Source: Hyphomicrobium_A sp963782555 (lineage in GTDB: Bacteria; Pseudomonadota; Alphaproteobacteria; Rhizobiales; Hyphomicrobiaceae). Taken from it: DNA of 64,000 bases. The DNA lies in contig CAWAKB010000003.1 of the NCBI GenBank assembly GCA_963782555.1, forward strand, positions 186,001 to 250,000, in the 5' to 3' direction. Below the pieces are notes generated by a model. It saw only the letters and a list, made by a program, of their open reading frames with translations, was not told where the DNA came from and searched no databases. Of the stretch, positions 54,803-62,858 are shown in pieces; the stretch's first letter is position 1, and every line of letters begins with the position of its first letter. The translations under genes and the position numbers were made by a program.

Positions 54803-55876
54803 TTAAACCCAGAAGGTCTTGATCCCGTCCGCTTCCTGCTTGGCGCGAGCGTACCCGGCGTGCAGCGCAGGACCGATCTCCTTCGGATTCATCAGATTGA
54901 CGTTGGGCGGATCGGCCTTGATCCACAGCGTCTTGGTGCCCGTCGCCTCGATCTGGCGGATGTTCTCTCCGATCGGGTGCGGGATGCCGGTGAGGAACGG
55001 CGGCTTCAGGCCGTCGTTGAGCGTGACGATCAGCGCGCGCTTGGAGCCGGCCACGAGGTCGACGTGCGCCGGATTGGAGCACATGCCGCCGTCCATGCAA
55101 TAGCGCTGGCCGAGCAGCGTCGGCCCGATGATGCCCGGAAGCGAGCAGCTTGCGCCGGTGCCGTGGGCAAGCGGGATGTTGTTCTTCTTAGCGGTCGCCT
55201 GCGAGACGACGATGCGCTGGCCCGTGTAGCAGTCGATGGCGGTCGTGTGCATCTTGCGAGCCGGCCAGCTCGTCTTGCTGTCGCCCGTCAGGAACGCGGC
55301 CAGCCGCTCCACGGCTGAACCGTTCAAGTGGTTGTCGGCCGCGAGCGCCGCATGTCCGATGATCTCCCGCGTGGCGAGCGATCCGTCCTTGGCCGCGGCA
55401 TTGATCTTCTGGGCCCGCTGCTGGCTCACATTGGGCTCGCTCACCGGCGCAAGCTTCGCAAACAGCTTCGGAAAATGCCCGAAGAAGTCGAACTCGGTGC
55501 GCATGCGCTGGAAGTGGCCGCTCGCCATCGACGAGCCGGCATACGAGCCTGCCGACGTCCCGACGATCATCTCGGCCAACGACGGGGCATCGATGCCCTG
55601 ATCGAACAGGCCGTGGAAGAAGCCGCAATACCACGCAAGATAATAGGTGCCGCCGCCGCCGAGAACGAGCGTGCGGTCGAGCCCGGTTGCGAACGGTGAG
55701 GGCGTCGGCCTATTGGGGATAGGAACGGCAAGGCCGTCGGACGAGAAGAGGCTCACGTCCAATCTGTTGGAGAGCTCTGAGAGAGGCAGGGTAACTTGTC
55801 CGAGCCCAGGCGTGGCGCCGATGGCGACGGCTGCTGGAGCCAGGGCGGAAGCTTTGAGGAAATTTCGGCGGTGCAT
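54803..55876 (-). CDS. Patatin-like phospholipase with Tat-type signal
   Basis: 357 residues from the ATG at 55876. N-terminal RRNFLKASALAPAAVAIGAT resembles a twin-arginine signal lacking the strict consensus. Patatin landmarks: VLGGGGTYYLAW (oxyanion glycines), IVGTSAGSYAG with the nucleophile Ser, and MDGGMCSNPA with the catalytic Asp. Patatins hydrolyse lipids or, in some bacteria, act as effectors. Signal and dyad are visible; the lipid substrate and final location are not. Confidence 0.85.
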   Translation of the reverse strand: MHRRNFLKASALAPAAVAIGATPGLGQVTLPLSELSNRLDVSLFSSDGLAVPIPNRPTPSPFATGLDRTLVLGGGGTYYLAWYCGFFHGLFDQGIDAPSLAEMIVGTSAGSYAGSSMASGHFQRMRTEFDFFGHFPKLFAKLAPVSEPNVSQQRAQKINAAAKDGSLATREIIGHAALAADNHLNGSAVERLAAFLTGDSKTSWPARKMHTTAIDCYTGQRIVVSQATAKKNNIPLAHGTGASCSLPGIIGPTLLGQRYCMDGGMCSNPAHVDLVAGSKRALIVTLNDGLKPPFLTGIPHPIGENIRQIEATGTKTLWIKADPPNVNLMNPKEIGPALHAGYARAKQEADGIKTFWV

Positions 55877-56083
55877 GGGGGGATCCCTCTCGAGGAGCAA
55901 CGCCGTTGTTCTGTCCTCAGATGATTTAACATCCTCGAAAGGGGATGCCTAAAATGCGGCAGGCACGATGCTCTGCCTGTGCGCAACGCGCTTTCTTTGT
56001 CCTGCAGTCGGTGCGGCAGTGCGGCTCTCGCAGCGTGCCTCGGAATCCATCGCCGCCATCCCGGCTCCGCATGAGACCGCGGA

Positions 56084-56518
56084 CTAGGTCTCCTCCACCA
56101 CCGGGAACTCGGCAAATTGCGGGAGCGCGTCCGTAATCTCGAACCATGGCGCCTTGGAGCCGACGAAGATGTGACTCGTCGGGCGGATGCTCGGCTCGTC
56201 GGCAAGGGTCCCCATGGCGACATGGACGAAGGCGCCGTCGCGCACGACGGAATAGAGCAGCGAGCCGCACACCTTGCAGTGCGTGTCGTGGCCGCTCTCA
56301 TTGCCAAACATCAAGAGCTGATTCTCACCCTTGGTGATGCTCAGCTTTTCGCGCTCGATGCCGGCAAACGGCTTGAAGGCGGAGCCGGTCGCCCGCCGGC
56401 AGTTCGAGCAGTGGCAGTTGGCGGCGTAAAGGAATTCATCCGCCACGGCGTAGTGGACCGCACCGCAAAGACACCTGCCGGCAAGCGCGCGGCCGCTCGT
56501 TGTCTCACGCTCTGTCAC
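56084..56518 (-). CDS. GFA-family (glutathione-dependent formaldehyde-activating enzyme-like) protein
   Basis: 144 residues. The zinc-binding cysteines of the family are in place: CLCGAV, ANCHCSNCRRATGSAFKPF and THCKVCGSLLY. Most GFA proteins have no demonstrated formaldehyde activity, so the name is structural only. It begins 11 bases after the SPFH gene stop on the same strand, so it may be in the NfeD-SPFH transcript. Confidence 0.9.
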   Translation of the reverse strand: MTERETTSGRALAGRCLCGAVHYAVADEFLYAANCHCSNCRRATGSAFKPFAGIEREKLSITKGENQLLMFGNESGHDTHCKVCGSLLYSVVRDGAFVHVAMGTLADEPSIRPTSHIFVGSKAPWFEITDALPQFAEFPVVEET

Positions 56519-56528
56519 AGATGTCCGC

Positions 56529-57281
56529 TCACGACTTCAGGCTAGACAGCAGGTCCATCGGGATCGGGAAGATGATCGTCGAGGTACGGTTGCCAGCGAC
56601 GTCGTGCAGCGCCCCGAAGTAGCGCAGGATCATGGCATTGGGCTGCTCCGCCATAATCTTGCCGGCCTCGATCAGCTTCTGCGCCGCCTGTTGCTCGCCC
56701 TCGGCATTGATGATCTTGGCGCGCCGGTAGCGCTCGGCCTCGGCCTGCTTGGCGATCGCCCGCACCATGCTCTCGTCGATGTCGACGTGCTTGATCTCCA
56801 CGTTGGCGACCTTGATGCCCCAAGGGTCCGTCTGCTGATCGAGGATCATCTGAATGTCGGCGTTGAGCTTCTCGCGCTCTGCCAGCATCTCGTCCAGCTC
56901 GTGCTTGCCCAAGACCGAGCGCAGCGTCGTCTGCGCCAGCTGGCTGGTCGCCTCCATGTAGTCCTCGATGTTGATGATGGCGCGCGAGGGGTCGACCACG
57001 CGGAAATAGAGCACCGCGTTCACCTTCACCGACACGTTGTCGCGGCTGATCACGTCCTGCGAGGGCACGTCCTCGACCTTCATGCGCAGGTCGACGCGCA
57101 CCACCTGCTGGATGATGGGGATGACGAATTGCAGTCCCGGTCCGATGGTCTTGGTGTAGCGCCCGAGCGTGAACACGACGCCGCGCTCGTACTCGCGGAA
57201 GATCCAGATCGCCTGCGCCACGATGTAGAGCGCGATCAGCAAAACGACGATCATGAAGGCGAGGTTGATATCTATCGACAT
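56529..57281 (-). CDS. SPFH/Band 7 (stomatin/slipin-like) protein
   Basis: 250 residues. One N-terminal helix (8-30) anchors it; GVVFTLGRYTKTIGPGLQFV, RVDLRMKVEDVPSQDVISRD and a C-terminal coiled coil (KQAEAERYRRAKIINAEGEQ) are stomatin signatures. Such proteins form ring-like membrane scaffolds. The gene follows nfeD by 24 bp, the conserved NfeD-slipin pair, where the protease acts on or with the scaffold. Confidence 0.94.
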   Translation of the reverse strand: MSIDINLAFMIVVLLIALYIVAQAIWIFREYERGVVFTLGRYTKTIGPGLQFVIPIIQQVVRVDLRMKVEDVPSQDVISRDNVSVKVNAVLYFRVVDPSRAIINIEDYMEATSQLAQTTLRSVLGKHELDEMLAEREKLNADIQMILDQQTDPWGIKVANVEIKHVDIDESMVRAIAKQAEAERYRRAKIINAEGEQQAAQKLIEAGKIMAEQPNAMILRYFGALHDVAGNRTSTIIFPIPMDLLSSLKS

Positions 57282-57305
57282 GAGTACACTCCTCGATCCT
57301 GCGGC

Positions 57306-58709
57306 TTATCCTGCGGGCCTGTCGTGGGGGCGCCGTGATACGACGAGCGTGAGCCCGTCGAGGCGGTGGACCCGCACCGACTGACCCTCGTCCAGCGGCT
57401 CGTGCGATCGCGCCGCCCAGCGCTCGCCGTGCACGAAGACGTGCCCCGACGTTCCCGACCAGTCCAATACCTGCGCCGTCCGGCCCACGAGGCCCATCTC
57501 GCCACCGGCCGGCGGCCGGCGCATCGTGCGCCAGACGTAGCCCAGCAGCACCGTCAGCATCAGCCCGCTCGCAATCGCCATCCCGCCGATGACCGCCCAC
57601 GACAGCTGGAAACCGGGGACGTCGGTGTCGAACAGGAAGGCGGCACCGAGCACGAACGCGACAAGCCCACCGATGCCGAGGACAAACGTCGCATGGAAAG
57701 CTTCCGCGACCATGCAGGTGACGCCGATCAGCAACAGCGCCAGCCCGGCGTAGTTGAAGGGGAGCTGGTCGAGCGCATAGAGGCCGAGCACGAGGCAGAT
57801 GGCCCCGACGATGCCCGGCCCGAATGTGCCGGGCGCCGCGAAGAACTCGAAGATCAGCCCGTAGATGCCGATCATCATCAGAATCAGCGCGATGTTGGGA
57901 TCGGTGATGATGCTGAGGATCTCGGTGAGGGTGTCGGGCTCGACCTGTTTGACCGTCAAGCCCTTGGTGGCGAGCGTGTGCTCGGTCTTGCCGATCTTGA
58001 CCTTGAACCCGTCGACGGCTGCCAACAGATTGGGGACGTCGTCGGCGATGAGGTCGATCACCCCGAGCTTCAGGGCCTCGTTGGCCGAGATGCTCACCGC
58101 CTTGCGCACGGCTTCTTCCGCCCATTTCACATTGCGCCCGCGCAATTCCGCCAGGCTGCGGATGAAGGCCACCGCGTCGTTCACCGCCTTGACCTTGCCG
58201 GTCTCCTCGTCGCTGCTCTTCTCCTGCTTGCCGTTCTTGTCGGGCTCGCCGCCGGGGAGGCCGGGCGCGCCCAGCATGATGGGCGTGGCGGCGCCGACGT
58301 TGGTGCCGGGCGCCATGGCCGCGATGTTGGTCGCATAGAGAACGTAGGTGCCGGCGCTCGCCGCCCTGGCGCCGGACGGTGCCACGTAGCCGACGACGGG
58401 CACGCGCGAGCCGATGATGACGGCGATCATCTCGCGCATTGAGGTGACGAGGCCACCCGGCGTGTTCATGCGCAAGATGATCAGCTCGACTGCGCGGTCC
58501 TCCTGTGCCTCACGGATGGCGGTCGTGATGTGGCGCACACTGGCGGGGCCGACGGCGCCGTCGAGGTCGACGAGCAGCGCCACCTTGGCCGCGGACTCGA
58601 GTGCTGCATCCTGCCCGCGTGCGCCGATCACACCGAGAAGGCCGATGGCAGCGATCGCCACCAGCCGCATCAGACCGAGCACGTGCAAGCCGTTCCGTTC
58701 GCGTGCCAT
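57306..58709 (-). CDS. NfeD-family membrane-bound serine protease (ClpP-like)
   Basis: 467 residues. Signal peptide (GLMRLVAIAAIGLLGVIGAR), ClpP-like protease domain with GYVAPSGARAASAGTYVLYA (catalytic Ser in SAGT) and a downstream Lys-containing helix (TGKVKAVNDAVAFIRSLAEL). Then come four to five membrane helices (about 260-385) and a C-terminal NfeD OB-fold domain (MGLVGRTAQVLDW, GERWAARSHEP). It partners the downstream stomatin. All domains of the long form are present. Confidence 0.93.
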   Translation of the reverse strand: MARERNGLHVLGLMRLVAIAAIGLLGVIGARGQDAALESAAKVALLVDLDGAVGPASVRHITTAIREAQEDRAVELIILRMNTPGGLVTSMREMIAVIIGSRVPVVGYVAPSGARAASAGTYVLYATNIAAMAPGTNVGAATPIMLGAPGLPGGEPDKNGKQEKSSDEETGKVKAVNDAVAFIRSLAELRGRNVKWAEEAVRKAVSISANEALKLGVIDLIADDVPNLLAAVDGFKVKIGKTEHTLATKGLTVKQVEPDTLTEILSIITDPNIALILMMIGIYGLIFEFFAAPGTFGPGIVGAICLVLGLYALDQLPFNYAGLALLLIGVTCMVAEAFHATFVLGIGGLVAFVLGAAFLFDTDVPGFQLSWAVIGGMAIASGLMLTVLLGYVWRTMRRPPAGGEMGLVGRTAQVLDWSGTSGHVFVHGERWAARSHEPLDEGQSVRVHRLDGLTLVVSRRPHDRPAG

Positions 58710-58859
58710 CCCACACCATAGACCGTTGCTGGAGCGCGTTCGAGCCGAGGGGGTGAAAATTAGGCGCTCTTTCCGCCCTAATGCCTGCGCGCTGCATAGC
58801 GGGAGAATCGGGTAACCCTATGGGCGCGCCGCTTCGCGCTTCGAACCGAGCGAGCCAAC

Positions 58860-59834
58860 GTGACCAAGGCCACCTCCGACAGTCCCGACCTCCCCCTCGG
58901 CGCCGACCTCGACCGGGCGGTGACAGGTTGGCTGTCCCACCTGCGCCACGAGCGCGCGGCGGCGGAGAAGACGCTGCAGGCCTACGCCCGCGACGTGCGC
59001 CAGTTCCGCGCCTTTCTCGAAAACCATCTGGGCCACACGCCCTGCCTTGCCGATCTCGACCGCATCGAGCCCAAGACCGTGCGCTCATTCCTTGCCGCAC
59101 GCCGCCGTGCGGGCACCGTCAGCCGCTCGCTCGCCCGCACGCTCTCGGCCCTGCGCCAGCTCTTCCGCTGGCTCGAGGCGCAGGAGCTGATCGACAACCG
59201 CGCGATTTTGCAGATCGCCAGCCCCAAGATCCCGCATTCGGTGCCGAAGCCCCTGACCGTGGACAAGGCTGCCGGCGTGGTCGATGGCGGCCCGGCGGCC
59301 GACCTCGACTGGGTGCTGGCGCGCGATACCGCGGTGCTGCTCTTGCTCTACGGCGGCGGCCTGCGCATCGCGGAAGCCTTGAGCATCTCGGCCAAGGATG
59401 CGCCGACGGGAGCCCGCGAGGTGCTGCGCATCAAGGGCAAAGGCGGCAAGGAACGTCTGGTCCCGGTCCTGCCGATTGTCCGCGCGGCGGTGGAGCGCTA
59501 CGTCACGCTGTGCCCCTATCCGCTCGCGCCCGACGAGGCGCTGTTCCGCGGCGCCAAGGGCGGGCCACTGTCGCCGCGCATCATCCAGCTCACCATGGAG
59601 CGTCTGCGCACCGCCCTCGGTCTCCCTTCAACCGCGACCCCGCACGCGCTGCGTCACTCCTTTGCGACGCACCTGTTGTCGGCAGGTGCCGACCTGCGCC
59701 AGATCCAGGAGCTTCTGGGGCACGCCTCCTTGTCGACCACCCAGGCCTACACGGAAGTCGACCGGGAGCGGCTGCTTGCCGTTTATGACGCAGCCCACCC
59801 CAGATCGCGAAATGTTGCGAATTCAACGGGTTAG
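58860..59834 (+). CDS. xerC: Site-specific tyrosine recombinase XerC
   Basis: 324 residues from GTG 58860. N-terminal SAM-like DNA-binding domain (WLSHLRHERAAAEKTLQAYA) and a C-terminal catalytic domain with Arg in YGGGLRIAEAL, Lys in GKGGKERLVPV, HALRHSFATHLL, the His of LLGHASLS and nucleophile Tyr in TTQAYTEVD. It acts with XerD at dif to resolve chromosome dimers. The full catalytic set is present, and proximity to priA is the usual housekeeping context, so it is not a phage integrase. Confidence 0.93.
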   Translation: MTKATSDSPDLPLGADLDRAVTGWLSHLRHERAAAEKTLQAYARDVRQFRAFLENHLGHTPCLADLDRIEPKTVRSFLAARRRAGTVSRSLARTLSALRQLFRWLEAQELIDNRAILQIASPKIPHSVPKPLTVDKAAGVVDGGPAADLDWVLARDTAVLLLLYGGGLRIAEALSISAKDAPTGAREVLRIKGKGGKERLVPVLPIVRAAVERYVTLCPYPLAPDEALFRGAKGGPLSPRIIQLTMERLRTALGLPSTATPHALRHSFATHLLSAGADLRQIQELLGHASLSTTQAYTEVDRERLLAVYDAAHPRSRNVANSTG

Positions 59835-59936
59835 CTAAACTGCAGAAACCTTGACGTAATTTTGCCCCTTTTTTTGGTCGGAACCGCGTGGTGAGGGAGC
59901 CTGTCACCATTCCGCATCAGGGGTTCAGGGGTCCGC

Positions 59937-60965
59937 ATGAGCTACCGTTTCGCCCTTAGAGTTGTTGTTGCCACTCTCGCGCTGGCCGTCATGCCGGCGG
60001 GCTTCAGCGCCCACGCCGCCGAAGCAGCAGCCGGCGACAAGTGCAAAGGCGTCGACATGCTTGCCGAGACCAAGGCGAGCAATCCCGACCTCTATCGCCG
60101 GATCATGGCGGAGGCCGACGCCACCGAGAACTCGCACGCGCTTTTGTGGAAGATCGAACGCGATGGGCGCCCCGCCTCATATCTCTTCGGCACGGTGCAT
60201 CTGACGGACGAGCGCGTCACGCAGCTTTCGCCCGCGGTCGAGCTGGCGCTCGGCAAGGCGCACACCATCGCGCTCGAGGTCTCCGATCTCTCCGATAAGG
60301 CCACCACCTCCGTCATCGCCAAATCGGCGCCGCTCGTCATGTTCACCGACGGGCAGCGCCTCGACAAGCTGCTCTCCAGATCCGAGTACGAGACGGTCAA
60401 GGCCATCATCACGCGCTCGGGCATGCCCGCCGACCTCGCCGCGCTGTTCAAGCCCTGGATCGTCACCATGATCCTCTCGGTCTCAGACTGCGAGCGCACG
60501 AAGGTGCAGAAGGGCGTCCCCGTGCTCGACATGAAGATCGCCGAGATCGGCACCAAACGCGGGCTCAAGGTCGTGGGCCTGGAGACCATCCCCGAGCAGC
60601 TGCAGGCGCTCGCCTCCGTGCCCCAGTCCGAGCAAGTCAAGATGCTGCGCACCAGCCTGCAATTTGCAAATCGCACCAATGACTTGATGGAGACGCTGGT
60701 GCAGCTCTACCTGCACCGCGAGATCAGCGCGGCGCTTCCCTTCCAGATCGCGCTCGCCAAGGAGGCCGGCATCGGGGACGACGCCTTCGCCGGCTTCCAG
60801 CAGAAGATGCTCGTCGAGCGCAATGCCAAGATGGAGCGGGCCGCCGAACCGATGCTCGAGGAGGGCGGCCTCTTCATTGCGGTCGGTGCGTTGCATCTGC
60901 CGGGCAAGAAGGGGCTCGTAGCGCTGCTGCGCGAGGCGGGCTACACCGTCACCGCCATCGAGTAG
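59937..60965 (+). CDS. TraB/GumN family protein
   Basis: 342 residues with a signal peptide (RVVVATLALAVMPAGFSAHA). The two family motifs are YLFGTVHL near the N terminus and GALHLPGKKGLVALL at the C terminus; these Gly-x-x-His loops are thought to form a Tiki-like metalloprotease site. Periplasmic or membrane-associated. Bacterial members have no settled function. It follows xerC by about 100 bp and converges with lpd. Confidence 0.88.
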   Translation: MSYRFALRVVVATLALAVMPAGFSAHAAEAAAGDKCKGVDMLAETKASNPDLYRRIMAEADATENSHALLWKIERDGRPASYLFGTVHLTDERVTQLSPAVELALGKAHTIALEVSDLSDKATTSVIAKSAPLVMFTDGQRLDKLLSRSEYETVKAIITRSGMPADLAALFKPWIVTMILSVSDCERTKVQKGVPVLDMKIAEIGTKRGLKVVGLETIPEQLQALASVPQSEQVKMLRTSLQFANRTNDLMETLVQLYLHREISAALPFQIALAKEAGIGDDAFAGFQQKMLVERNAKMERAAEPMLEEGGLFIAVGALHLPGKKGLVALLREAGYTVTAIE

Positions 60966-60991
60966 GGCGCCGGCTTCGAGCGCTTCACCCC

Positions 60992-62392
60992 TCACATGTG
61001 AATGGCGCGCTTGTCGACGGCCATCGCGGCTTCCTTCACCGCCTCGGTCAGCGTCGGATGCGCATGGCAGGTGCGAGCCAGATCCTCCGCCGACCCGCCG
61101 AACTCCATCAGCACGGCAGCCTCGGCGATCATCTCGCTCGCCTGAGCGGCGATGATGTGCACGCCGAGCACGCGGTCGGTCGCGGCATCGGCGAGGATCT
61201 TCACGAAGCCGTCGGTTTGCTTGTTGGCCTTGGCGCGACCGTTGGCGGTAAAGGGGAACTTGCCGGCGCGGTAGGCGACCCCGGCCGCTTTGAGCTCCTC
61301 CTCCGACTTGCCGACGCTTGCCACCTCCGGGAAGGTGTAGATCACGTTGGGGATCACGTCGTAGTTCACGTGGCCCGCTTGGCCAGCGAGGATCTCGGCC
61401 ATCGCCACGCCCTCGTCCTCCGCCTTGTGCGCCAGCATCGGCCCGGCGATCACATCGCCGATGGCGTAGATGCCGGCGACGTTGGTCTTGAAGTGCTCAT
61501 CGACGATCACACGCCCGCGGTTGTCGAGCGCCACGCCGATGTCGCCGAGCCCCAGGCCATCGGTATGGGGAACCCGGCCGATGGCGACGAGCACCACGTC
61601 GGTCTCGAGCGTCTCCGCCTTGCCGCCGGCCGCCGGCTCGATCGACACCTTGCGCGCCGCGCCCGCCGGCTCGATCGCCGTCACCTTGTGCCCGAGCTTG
61701 AAGCTCAAACCCTGCTTGGTGAGCAGCTTCTGCATCTGGCGGCCGACCTCGCCGTCAATACCGGGCAGGACGCGGTCGAGGAACTCGACCACGGTGACCT
61801 CCGAGCCGAGCCGACGCCACACCGAGCCGAGCTCGAGCCCGATCACACCCGCGCCGACGACCAAAAGCCGTTTCGGCACCTTTTTCAGCGAAAGCGCGCC
61901 GGTGGAGGAGACGACCGACTTCTCATCGATCTCGATGCCCGGCAGCTGGGCCACGTCCGACCCGGTGGCGATGACGATCGCCTTGGCCTCGAGCGGCTGC
62001 GGCTTGCCGTTTTCGGCCGCGACCTCAATCTTGCCGGGCCCCTTGATGCTCCCGGTCCCGTGGAAGTGGTCGACCTTGTTCTTGCGCAACAAGAACGCCA
62101 CGCCGTCGACGTTGCCCTTCACGCCCTCGTCCTTGAAGGCCATCATCTTGGCGAGTTCGAGCTTGGGCTTGACCTCGATCCCCATATCGCCCAGCGCATG
62201 CTTCGCCTCCTCGAACAGCTCAGAGGCGTGCAGCAGCGCCTTCGAGGGGATGCAGCCCACGTTGAGGCAGGTCCCTCCGGGCGTCGCCCGTTTCTCGACG
62301 ACCGCGACCTTCAATCCGAGCTGGCTGGCGCGGATGGCGCACACGTAGCCCCCGGGGCCCGTGCCGATGACGATCAGATCGTAGGCGCTCAA
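60992..62392 (-). CDS. lpdA: Dihydrolipoyl dehydrogenase (E3)
   Basis: 466 residues. FAD motif VIGTGPGGYVCAIRA, redox-active disulfide GGTCLNVGCIPSKALLH, NAD motif VVGAGVIGLELGSVW, second FAD motif YAIGDVIAGPMLAHKAEDEG and C-terminal His-Glu in CHAHPTLTEAVKEA. It reoxidises the lipoyl group of the 2-oxoglutarate dehydrogenase complex. odhB lies upstream on the same strand, with a VOC gene between them. Confidence 0.97.
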   Translation of the reverse strand: MSAYDLIVIGTGPGGYVCAIRASQLGLKVAVVEKRATPGGTCLNVGCIPSKALLHASELFEEAKHALGDMGIEVKPKLELAKMMAFKDEGVKGNVDGVAFLLRKNKVDHFHGTGSIKGPGKIEVAAENGKPQPLEAKAIVIATGSDVAQLPGIEIDEKSVVSSTGALSLKKVPKRLLVVGAGVIGLELGSVWRRLGSEVTVVEFLDRVLPGIDGEVGRQMQKLLTKQGLSFKLGHKVTAIEPAGAARKVSIEPAAGGKAETLETDVVLVAIGRVPHTDGLGLGDIGVALDNRGRVIVDEHFKTNVAGIYAIGDVIAGPMLAHKAEDEGVAMAEILAGQAGHVNYDVIPNVIYTFPEVASVGKSEEELKAAGVAYRAGKFPFTANGRAKANKQTDGFVKILADAATDRVLGVHIIAAQASEMIAEAAVLMEFGGSAEDLARTCHAHPTLTEAVKEAAMAVDKRAIHM

Positions 62393-62402
62393 GATGTTGT
62401 CC

Positions 62403-62831
62403 TCACGGGTTGAGTGGAAGCGGCGCGCCGAATGCCCACACGTACCCGTAAGGGTCTTTCAGGCGCCCGTAGCGCATGACCCAGAACGTGTCGGTCGCCG
62501 GCATAGTGACCGTGGCGCCGGCACTCTGGGCCCGGGCAATCGCGCCGTCGACCTCCAGGGGCGACTTGAGGTTGACCTGGATCGTGATGCTGGCCTGGCC
62601 CTCGGAGCCGCGGGGCGCCACGTCCTTGATGTACTCGGGAAAGAAGTCCGACAGCATGAAGTGCCCGCCGAACGCCTTCAAGGCGGCGTGCATGACCTGC
62701 TGCTTGTCCTCGGTCAGCTCCTGGTACACGACCTCCGCTCCAAAGGCCTTTTTGTAGAAATCTATAGCCTCGAGGCCTTTGCTCACCGTGAGGTAAACCT
62801 CGATAACCGCAGAAACTGCTGCTTCAGCCAT
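62403..62831 (-). CDS. VOC-family (glyoxalase/PhnB-like) protein
   Basis: 142 residues in the paired beta-alpha-beta-beta-beta pattern of the vicinal-oxygen-chelate fold: VIEVYLTVSKGLEAIDFYKK and AFGAEVV, then GHFMLSDFFPEY, and RYGRLKDPYGYVWAF at the end. PhnB/YdfO-type members are often metal-binding but uncharacterised. It sits between odhB (28 bp) and lpdA (11 bp) and is probably translated from the same mRNA, an unusual passenger in this operon. Confidence 0.88.
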   Translation of the reverse strand: MAEAAVSAVIEVYLTVSKGLEAIDFYKKAFGAEVVYQELTEDKQQVMHAALKAFGGHFMLSDFFPEYIKDVAPRGSEGQASITIQVNLKSPLEVDGAIARAQSAGATVTMPATDTFWVMRYGRLKDPYGYVWAFGAPLPLNP

Positions 62832-62858
62832 TCTTGAACTCCCCCAGGCGTTGAGGCC

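Noticed and set aside
58860..59834. Phage or island integrase
   Set aside because: The length, the XerC-type N-terminal domain and the housekeeping neighbours fit chromosomal XerC; no attachment repeats or phage genes were seen.
60992..62392. Mercuric reductase instead of lipoamide dehydrogenase
   Set aside because: The CLNVGC disulfide spacing, C-terminal HPTLTE and the odhB neighbour identify E3; there is no vicinal C-terminal cysteine pair.
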